DNA from: an uncultured Bacteroidales bacterium
Lineage (GTDB): Bacteria; Bacteroidota; Bacteroidia; Bacteroidales; WCHB1-69
Direction: 5' to 3'
Assembly: GCA_937892025.1 (NCBI GenBank)
Contig: CALAVA010000207.1
Location: 1 to 5,697, forward strand
Length of the DNA: 5,697 nt
The first letter of the stretch is position 1; each line of letters begins with the position of its first letter. Of this stretch, positions 1 to 5,697 are shown in pieces. The notes beneath the pieces are model-generated. The model was not told the DNA's origin and did no database searches. It saw only the letters and a list, made by a program, of their open reading frames with translations. The position numbers and the translations under genes are program-made.

Positions 1-2
1 AA

Positions 3-449
3 AACATTGTAAAAACCTATTTATACAATGATAAGGGACAAAATATTTCAACAATTGTAGAAGACAAAACAAATGGGGATAAAACTACGGAAGAATTGGT
101 GTACCAAAACGACCTCGTTGTAGAACAAAAAATATATAATCTAAAAAATAGGCTTATTTCCATTACAAAAAACATCTACAATGACAACAAACTATTGATA
201 GGAAAGATTGTTGAGACAGAATCACAATATTTAAAATATATCTATGCTTACACAGAAAATGGTAGCATAAAACGAGAAAGTATGCTCAACAAAGATGACA
301 TCGTTCTATCCGACAAAGAATATGTGTACAATGCAGAAGGTTTGGAACAAGAGGTGAGTGTTTATTCTAAAAATGTGATAGACAACAACAAAGATGAGAT
401 GATACTTACCCAAACAACAAGTAATGAATATCAATATTGGGACGAATAA
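3..449 (+). CDS. Hypothetical protein with ~25-residue YxY repeats, C-terminal part (5' end outside window)
   Basis: The frame is open from base 3 to the TAA at 447-449 and gives 148 residues with no stop. The real start therefore lies left of the window; the TTG at 96 and internal ATGs need not be starts. I do not recognise a named family. The visible protein is a tandem repeat whose units begin near residues 6, 32, 57, 81, 107 and 143 of the visible part. The pattern is aromatic/hydrophobic-x-Tyr-polar-x-x-Gly followed by alternating hydrophobic and charged residues (e.g. YLYNDKG, YAYTENG, YVYNAEG). The third-position Tyr is present in all six units. The last unit is cut short (YQYWDE) just before the stop. 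This resembles YD/RHS-type and MORN-like beta-hairpin repeats, but the spacing is nearer 25 than the usual 20-23, so homology is unproven. Such proteins in Bacteroidetes are often exported, but the N-terminus that would show a signal peptide is missing. The coding frame is convincing; the function is unknown. Confidence 0.75.
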   Translation, partial: NIVKTYLYNDKGQNISTIVEDKTNGDKTTEELVYQNDLVVEQKIYNLKNRLISITKNIYNDNKLLIGKIVETESQYLKYIYAYTENGSIKRESMLNKDDIVLSDKEYVYNAEGLEQEVSVYSKNVIDNNKDEMILTQTTSNEYQYWDE

Positions 450-479
450 TTTTTTAATTTAGAACAATTTATATATATA

Positions 480-911
480 ATGAAAGAACTTGCAATTGCC
501 GCTGATCATGCGGGCTATGAAATGAAAGAATTTTTGAAAGAGGCCTTAAACAAGGAATATTCATTGAAAGATTTTGGAACGTTTTCTGCTGAAAGTATGG
601 ATTATCCAGATGTAGCCCATCCATTTGCTCAATCCATATCACAAGGTCAATATCAAAGAGGTATTATTCTCTGTGGTTCAGGCAATGGTGTCAATATGGT
701 TGTCAATAAATATCCACAAATTAGGTCGGCTCTTTGTTGGAAAGAAGACTTGGCTGTTTTGGCCAGACAACACAACAACGCCAACGTGATAGCACTTCCC
801 GCAAGGTTTATTGACAAAGATGAAGCATTAAAAATTGTTAATGCCTTCTTGCATACCGATTTTGAGGGCGGAAGACATCAAAGAAGAGTAGAAAAAATAG
901 CGATTAAATAA
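480..911 (+). CDS. rpiB: Ribose-5-phosphate isomerase B (RpiB/LacAB family)
   Basis: Cytosolic enzyme interconverting ribose 5-phosphate and ribulose 5-phosphate in the non-oxidative pentose phosphate pathway. Its 143 residues match the usual family length (about 140-150). Family motifs are present in order: Asp9-His10 in AADHAGYEMK; the Asp-Tyr-Pro-Asp stretch at 41-44; the anion-hole and catalytic loop CGSGNG at 65-70; HNNANV at 98-103; and FEGGRHQRRV at 128-137. Cys65 corresponds to the catalytic base of E. coli RpiB, and His98 to the residue assigned to ring opening. This is therefore the Cys type, unlike the mycobacterial type in which a Glu takes that role. The Arg-rich C-terminal motif fits phosphate binding. 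Allose-6-phosphate isomerase activity or a LacA/LacB role is possible within the family, but there is no sugar-utilisation context here. The ATG at 480 gives a standard N-terminus; its leader is AT-rich with no Shine-Dalgarno. It is the probable first visible member of a tight three-gene cluster. Confidence 0.95.
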   Translation: MKELAIAADHAGYEMKEFLKEALNKEYSLKDFGTFSAESMDYPDVAHPFAQSISQGQYQRGIILCGSGNGVNMVVNKYPQIRSALCWKEDLAVLARQHNNANVIALPARFIDKDEALKIVNAFLHTDFEGGRHQRRVEKIAIK

Positions 912-915
912 CAAT

Positions 916-3900
916 ATGCCAGAGAATCAACTTCTCAAACAATTAGACAATTTTATTAAGGCCTACTATCGCAACAAAACCTACAATGGGCTTGTTGTAT
1001 GGTTGGCAATTGTTGTCATTTTGTTTTTAGGACTTATTCTCAGCGAATATATTTCCTATTTTTCTTCTACCATTAGAGCAATTTTCTTTTATGGATTCAT
1101 TATTGTAACTATATTTTCTTTTGGATTGCTTGTCGGGAGACCCTTCTTGCAAACACTCCATATTTTGTCAAGAATGTCCTATGAAAAAGCGGCTCAAATT
1201 ATTGGTAGTTATTTTCCTGAAATTGATGACAAATTACTCAATGCTATTCAATTAAACGAACAAGTTGCAACTTGTCAACCAGAAAAGACTGACTTGCTGT
1301 TAGCCTGTATTGAGCAACGAACTTTGGAAATGAAAAAATTTCATTTTTCATTGGCCATCAATTGGCAGAAAACAAAACGGTATCTGAAATATGCACTCAT
1401 TCCTATATTATTGTTGATATGCTTATTTGTTTTTAATAATCAATTGATTACAAAACCGACACAACGTATTGTCCAATATGGACAATATTTTGAAAAACCC
1501 GCCCCTTATTCTTTTATTATTACAAACGAAAAACTACAAGTATTTGAAAATGAAAATTTTACAATTAGTGTAAAAATTGAAGGTGAGGAAATGCCCGAAG
1601 AGGTGTTCATTAAGATTGACAATGCCGATTTTCAAATGCAAAAAATGGCTATCAATCAATATTGTTATGAATTAAAAAATGTACAGAAAACTACATCGTT
1701 CACCATTTTTTCACAAGAGGTTTATTCTCAAGCATACGAATTACAAGTTTTGCCACAACCCATTCTTATTAGTTTTGTAATGATAATGGATTATCCCACT
1801 TACACGGGCAAACCCAATGAAAAAATTGAAAACAACAGCGATATTATTGTGCCTCAAGGAACTATCATCACATGGGATTTTTATTCTCGCAATACAGATG
1901 CCATTATTTTTAAACACCAAGAAAAAATAGACACGCTTGTTTCTGAAAAAGATAAAACTTCTTTTAAACTTCGTTTGATGAGCAATTTGGAATATAACAT
2001 TATCAATATCAACTCTTTTATGCAAAACAAAGATTCTGCTGTTTGTTTTGTACATGTGGTGGCTGACCAATATCCCACAATTGCCATTACTACAATGAAT
2101 GATAGTGTCTTTGCTGATAGATATTATTTTCGGGGCAATATAAAAGATGACTATGGATTTGAAAATCTGTATTTTGTTTATCAAATCAAAGACAAGGACA
2201 AAGTTTTTGAGCCACAGAAAATAAATATTGACATTGAAAAGCAATCTGTTGTTCAAGATTTTTATTATTATTTTGATGCTCAAACTCTTAATCTCAGTCC
2301 GGGACAACAAGTAGAGTTTTATTTTGAGATTTGGGACAACGATGCTGTTAATGGGTCAAAAGTTTCTAAAACAAATACAGAAATTTTTTATTTACCTTCA
2401 CTTGACGAAATTCATCAACAGACAGCAAATAGCAACAAACAAGTAAAATCTGACATAGAAAATCTACTGAAAGAAAGTGAAAAAATTCTTTCTCAAATAG
2501 ACAACTTAAAAAAAGAAATGCTCAATCATAATCAACCGACTTGGCAAGAAAAGAAAGATATGGAGAATTTGCTTAAACAATTGCAAAACATTCGCCAACA
2601 AGGAGAAGCAATTGTGCAAGAACAAAAAAAACAAGAACATATCAATACTCAATACAACGACCTAAACCAAGAAATTATTGACAAACAAAAAGAATTGCAA
2701 AGGCGTTTTGATGATTTGTTTAATGATGAAATGAAATCAATGATGCAAGAAATGCAGATGTTGCTCAATCAAAATATGGATAAAAATAAAATGAACCAAA
2801 TGATTGACAACATCAAAACCAATACCGAAGAAATCAACAAAAGCCTTGACCGACAATTGGAACTTTTTAAACAATTGGAAATAGAATCCAAAATGGATAA
2901 TATCATTTCTCAATCTTTACAAATGGCAGAAAAAGAAGAACAATTGGCAGAAAAGACGAGCAAAGACAATCAGAACAATCAATTGTTGGAAGAACAAAAA
3001 GACATCAACCAACAATTTGAGACTCTAAAATCAGACCTTCAACAAATAGAAGAACTCAACAAAAATCTTGAAGATGCTTACCATTTGGACACTATAAATA
3101 CCTTAAAAAAAGAGATTGAAAACAAACTCAATCAAGCAACAGAACAACTGAAACAAAAACAAAACAAAAAAGCGGCACAAACCCAAAAAGAAGCCGCAGA
3201 AAAGATGAAAGAATTGGCTCAAGAAATAGAAAACCAAATGATAGAAAACGAAGACGAGAATTTGGGTGAAGACATTCAAACCATTAGGCAGACCTTAGAC
3301 AATATTGTCCTTGCCTCCTTTTCGCAAGAAGAAAATCTCCAAAAAATGAATGTTACCCAAGTGAATCAACCAGCCATGAGAGACATTATTCTTCAACAAT
3401 ACAAACTCAAAGACAAACTTAAACTGATAGAAGATTCCATTAGTGCTGTTGCACGCCGACAAATTATGGTAGAACCTTTCATAACCAAACAGATACGCAC
3501 CATCACTCAAGCTCAAACAGATATTATGGAAATGATGAACAACTCACAAGAACAAATGATGATGTGGTATTATGGGACAAACTACGGACGACAAATAGCA
3601 GCCAAACAGCAATTTATCATGACCTCGCTAAATGATTTAGCATTAATGTTGGCAGAAAGCCTAAAAAAAATGCAAGACAAACAAAATCAGGGTAGTAGTA
3701 GTGGTTGCAAAAAAGGCAATTGCAATAGCGACAAACAAGGGAAACAAGCCTCAAAATCAGGAACAAAAGCTATGAAAACTATGCGACAAATGCAAGAACA
3801 ACTGAATAAACAACTTGAAGAAATGCGAAAACAAATGCAACAAGGAGGGCAACAACAAAGCACTCAACAAGGTGGACAACAATCATTAAGTGAGCAATTT

Positions 3901-4317
3901 GCCCGTATGGCTGCACAACAAGAAGCCATTAGAAAAATGATGCAAGATTATCAATCTCAACTCAAAAAAGACGGAAAAGGTTATGACGGACAAATTGATA
4001 GAATGCTCAAAGAAATGGAACAAACAGAAAGAGAATTGGTTAATAAAATTCTAAATCAACAAACTATCAATCGCCAACAACAAATTATGACAAGGCTTTT
4101 ACAATCAGAAAAAGCCGAAATGCAACGTGAACAAGACGAGCAAAGACAATCTACACAAGCCAAAGACCACCCACGCTCCATTCCACCCGCCTATATTGAA
4201 CAAGAACTAAAAAAACACAAAGAAACAGAACTATATAAAACAATTCCACCTACCCTCAACAGATTCTACAGAGATAAGGTAAATGCGTATTTTTACAATT
4301 TCCAAAACCAAAAATAG
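916..4317 (+). CDS. DUF4175-like large membrane protein with Ig-like region and long coiled-coil/Gln-rich region
   Basis: Protein of 1133 residues of unknown function. It resembles the long DUF4175-type proteins of Bacteroidetes; the assignment is from memory of the architecture, not a search. Three hydrophobic segments are visible near residues 24-46, 53-74 and 157-174. Lys/Arg flanks (KAYYRNK; KTKRYLK) place the N-terminus and the 75-155 loop, with its conserved-looking FPEIDDKLLNAIQL stretch, in the cytoplasm. Everything after about 175 would then be periplasmic. Residues 195-495 look like beta-sandwich domains, with a DYPTYTG motif at 292-298 and DDYGFENLYFVY at 411-422. Residues 500-800 are heptad-like coiled coil rich in Lys, Glu, Gln and Asn. 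After a helical Met-rich block (around 870-915) comes a Gly/Ser linker with a CxxxxC pair (Cys931, Cys936), then Gln/Met-rich helices (955-1075). A conserved-looking tail follows, ending IPPTLNRFYRDKVNAYF. The ATG starts 4 bp after the rpiB stop. No enzymatic motif is seen; a scaffold or envelope-organising role is only inference. Confidence 0.9.
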   Translation: MPENQLLKQLDNFIKAYYRNKTYNGLVVWLAIVVILFLGLILSEYISYFSSTIRAIFFYGFIIVTIFSFGLLVGRPFLQTLHILSRMSYEKAAQIIGSYFPEIDDKLLNAIQLNEQVATCQPEKTDLLLACIEQRTLEMKKFHFSLAINWQKTKRYLKYALIPILLLICLFVFNNQLITKPTQRIVQYGQYFEKPAPYSFIITNEKLQVFENENFTISVKIEGEEMPEEVFIKIDNADFQMQKMAINQYCYELKNVQKTTSFTIFSQEVYSQAYELQVLPQPILISFVMIMDYPTYTGKPNEKIENNSDIIVPQGTIITWDFYSRNTDAIIFKHQEKIDTLVSEKDKTSFKLRLMSNLEYNIININSFMQNKDSAVCFVHVVADQYPTIAITTMNDSVFADRYYFRGNIKDDYGFENLYFVYQIKDKDKVFEPQKINIDIEKQSVVQDFYYYFDAQTLNLSPGQQVEFYFEIWDNDAVNGSKVSKTNTEIFYLPSLDEIHQQTANSNKQVKSDIENLLKESEKILSQIDNLKKEMLNHNQPTWQEKKDMENLLKQLQNIRQQGEAIVQEQKKQEHINTQYNDLNQEIIDKQKELQRRFDDLFNDEMKSMMQEMQMLLNQNMDKNKMNQMIDNIKTNTEEINKSLDRQLELFKQLEIESKMDNIISQSLQMAEKEEQLAEKTSKDNQNNQLLEEQKDINQQFETLKSDLQQIEELNKNLEDAYHLDTINTLKKEIENKLNQATEQLKQKQNKKAAQTQKEAAEKMKELAQEIENQMIENEDENLGEDIQTIRQTLDNIVLASFSQEENLQKMNVTQVNQPAMRDIILQQYKLKDKLKLIEDSISAVARRQIMVEPFITKQIRTITQAQTDIMEMMNNSQEQMMMWYYGTNYGRQIAAKQQFIMTSLNDLALMLAESLKKMQDKQNQGSSSGCKKGNCNSDKQGKQASKSGTKAMKTMRQMQEQLNKQLEEMRKQMQQGGQQQSTQQGGQQSLSEQFARMAAQQEAIRKMMQDYQSQLKKDGKGYDGQIDRMLKEMEQTERELVNKILNQQTINRQQQIMTRLLQSEKAEMQREQDEQRQSTQAKDHPRSIPPAYIEQELKKHKETELYKTIPPTLNRFYRDKVNAYFYNFQNQK

Positions 4318-4319
4318 TG
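4315..4319 (+). promoter_or_regulatory. TAGTG stop/start overlap (translational coupling site)
   Basis: The TAG stop of the DUF4175-like gene (4315-4317) shares its G with the GTG start of the MATE gene (4317-4319). The preceding bases are A-rich with no Shine-Dalgarno-like AGGAGG. MATE translation therefore probably depends on ribosomes terminating on the upstream gene and reinitiating. The overlap is seen directly; coupling is the usual interpretation of such junctions and is inferred here. Confidence 0.7.
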
Positions 4320-5639
4320 AACAAACGTATCCTTCAACTGACACTGCCCAATATTATTTCTAATATTACCGTGCCTTTGTTAGGAATGGTAGATTTGTCC
4401 ATTGTCGGGCATATCGGCAATGTTACTCACATCGGTGCCATTGCCATTGGAACTACGATATTTAACTTTATCTATTGGAATTTTGGGTTCTTACGAATGG
4501 GGACAAGTGGCTTAACAGCCCAAGCCTATGGGGCTAAAAATCTCAATAAAACAGTAAATACTTTGGTAAAAGCCATTACAACAGCAATTCTCATATCGCT
4601 AATTATCATTATTTTACAATATCCTATTGCAAAATTAGCCTTATTGTTTTTTGATATAAATGCAGAAATGACGAAGTTTGTAATGCTTTATTATCGCATT
4701 CGTATTTGGGCGGCTCCAGCAACCTTGTTGCTTTATGTATTCAATGGGTGGTTTATCGGCATGCAAAACGCCAATATACCTATGATAATCGCTATTATTT
4801 CCAATATTATAAATATTATTTTCAGTTTGCTATTTGCCATTGTCGGAAAAATGGGCATTGTCGGCATTGCCTTAGGTACATTGCTCGCACAATGGCTAGG
4901 ATTACTATTGTCCTTGTTGTTTTGGTGGAAATTTTATCGAAAATTGTGGAAAAAAATAGACATTGCCGAAAGTTTGATATGGAAAGATATGAAACATTTT
5001 TTTCAAATCAACATAGATATTTTCTTGAGAAGTTTTTGTTTATTGATTGTATTTTCGTTCTTTCCGATGGCAAGTTCCAAAGAGGGAGAATTTATTTTGG
5101 CGGCCAACACGATACTTCTACAATTTTTCACCATTTTTTCACACATTATGGATGGTTTTGCCTATGCGGGCGAAGCCCTTACGGGTAAATATATTGGTGC
5201 TAAAGACGAAAAATCGTTGCAGACAATGCTTCGCTATCTTTTTTCATGGGGTGGATTGCTCAGTTTGATTTTCACGATACTCTATGCCTTTGGTGGAGAT
5301 GTTATTTTGTCTATTCTGACAAACAAAGAAGAAATAATTACCATTTGCCATTCCTATTATTTTTGGGTATTAGCCATTCCACTGACAGGTTTTGCGGCCT
5401 TTTTGTGGGACGGTATATACATTGGGGCTACGGCTTCCAAAGAGATGAGAAATACGATGATTGTTGCCACAATAATCTTTTTTGTTATTTATTATATGCT
5501 TTGCAATCGTTTAGGTAACAATGCTTTGTGGTTGTCTATTATTGCGTTTTTGATAGCAAGAAGTTTGTTGTTAACCATATTTGTTGTAAAAAAACAAAAT
5601 ATATTTTCACATTTTTTTGATACAGAAAGTTTACAATAA
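4317..5639 (+). CDS. MATE family efflux transporter, DinF-like
   Basis: Inner-membrane cation-coupled antiporter of the multidrug and toxic compound extrusion superfamily; the substrate cannot be told from sequence. The 440 residues and about twelve hydrophobic segments match the family, with a loop near 205-228 between the two six-helix halves. DinF-subfamily signatures are visible: LPNIISNITVPLLGMVDLSI in helix 1 with Asp26, equivalent to the helix-1 acidic residue implicated in coupling; GFLRMGTSGLTAQAYGA at 57-73; FAYAGEALTGKYIGAKD at 281-297; and WDGIYIGAT at 364-372. The start is GTG at 4317. The only in-frame sequence between an upstream stop (TAA 4275-4277) and this codon has no ATG, GTG or TTG, and the next ATG (codon 24) would delete most of helix 1. 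The GTG overlaps the upstream TAG by one base, suggesting translational coupling. The protein looks complete. Confidence 0.95.
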   Translation: MNKRILQLTLPNIISNITVPLLGMVDLSIVGHIGNVTHIGAIAIGTTIFNFIYWNFGFLRMGTSGLTAQAYGAKNLNKTVNTLVKAITTAILISLIIIILQYPIAKLALLFFDINAEMTKFVMLYYRIRIWAAPATLLLYVFNGWFIGMQNANIPMIIAIISNIINIIFSLLFAIVGKMGIVGIALGTLLAQWLGLLLSLLFWWKFYRKLWKKIDIAESLIWKDMKHFFQINIDIFLRSFCLLIVFSFFPMASSKEGEFILAANTILLQFFTIFSHIMDGFAYAGEALTGKYIGAKDEKSLQTMLRYLFSWGGLLSLIFTILYAFGGDVILSILTNKEEIITICHSYYFWVLAIPLTGFAAFLWDGIYIGATASKEMRNTMIVATIIFFVIYYMLCNRLGNNALWLSIIAFLIARSLLLTIFVVKKQNIFSHFFDTESLQ

Positions 5640-5667
5640 AAAATATTTAGACTACAATTTTTAAAAA

Positions 5668-5697
5668 ATGATAAAATTTAAAAGTTTTATGTTATCT
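5668..5697 (+). CDS. Possible start of the next gene (N-terminal 10 codons only)
   Basis: An ATG follows an A-rich leader 28 bp after the MATE stop and opens ten in-frame codons (MIKFKSFMLS) up to the right edge. A Lys-containing start followed by hydrophobic residues would suit a signal peptide or a membrane segment, but ten residues cannot establish that. Position, strand and leader composition match the other genes here. No product can be named, and the ORF may not be real. Confidence 0.35.
   Translation, partial: MIKFKSFMLS

Noticed and set aside
435..462. Possible Bacteroidetes-type promoter before rpiB: TTG at 437-439 and TAATTTAG at 455-462, near the TAnnTTTG -7 consensus
   Set aside because: The -7 element has a mismatch and the 15-bp spacing is shorter than the usual 19-21 or so. 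Such matches are common in AT-rich DNA.
447..482. The repeat-protein gene and rpiB are in the same frame, with only one TAA (447-449) between them and no other stop in the 30-bp gap; readthrough would fuse them
   Set aside because: A ten-codon AT-rich gap without a stop is likely by chance, the linker looks non-coding, and RpiB starts with its normal N-terminus.
1741..2310. 189-codon open frame on the minus strand (with shorter minus-strand frames at 1881-2087 and 3295-3516)
   Set aside because: It lies wholly inside the convincing + strand membrane-protein gene. Its translation is a biased Ile/Phe/Lys/Asn mix without motifs, as expected from the reverse of AT-rich codons.
3693..3702. Short TAG/AGT triplet repeat in the large gene
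   Set aside because: It encodes the three serines of a Gly/Ser linker and has too few copies to count as a microsatellite.
4706..5518. Overlapping + strand frames of 160, 73 and 90 codons inside the MATE gene
   Set aside because: They are out-of-frame shadows with unusual Cys/His/Tyr/Arg-rich composition. The MATE frame through the same bases carries the family motifs without interruption.
5588..5618. AT-only inverted repeat: A7 and T7 flanking the palindrome AAAATATATTTT (5596-5607), a possible terminator-like hairpin
   Set aside because: It lies inside the MATE coding region, has no GC pairs and an uneven internal loop, and is readily produced by Lys/Phe/Ile codons. No convincing terminator is seen after the stop at 5639 either.

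Overview
The window looks like a stretch of a low-GC Bacteroidetes chromosome; GC is roughly one third on the lines I counted by eye. Four observations support this. The 1133-residue protein in the middle has the architecture I associate with the Bacteroidetes branch of DUF4175-type membrane proteins. The MATE transporter has a DinF-like Bacteroidetes-style N-terminus. None of the starts is preceded by a clear Shine-Dalgarno sequence; they sit in AT-rich leaders, as is usual in this phylum. The RpiB sequence also fits. I cannot place it more finely than phylum.

All supported genes are on the + strand and tightly packed. Positions 3-449 hold the 3' part of an unrecognised gene that runs off the left edge; it encodes a tyrosine-rich protein with a regular repeat of about 25 residues. 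A 30-bp AT-rich gap leads to rpiB (480-911). After 4 bp comes the large DUF4175-like gene (916-4317), and its TAG stop overlaps by one base the GTG start of a MATE-family transporter gene (4317-5639). A 28-bp AT-rich spacer then leads to a possible next gene, of which only ten codons are visible.

The spacing suggests that rpiB, the DUF4175-like gene and the MATE gene are one transcription unit, with translational coupling at the TAGTG junction. Functionally they do not form an obvious pathway. RpiB is a cytosolic pentose-phosphate enzyme. The large protein is predicted to be inner-membrane anchored, with an Ig-like region and a very long coiled-coil, Gln-rich region probably outside the cytoplasm. 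The MATE protein is an inner-membrane antiporter. The grouping may reflect shared expression rather than a shared reaction.

I see no RNA gene, mobile element, CRISPR array, phage gene or recognisable defence system. The parts of real unknown function are the large membrane/coiled-coil protein and the repeat protein at the left edge.
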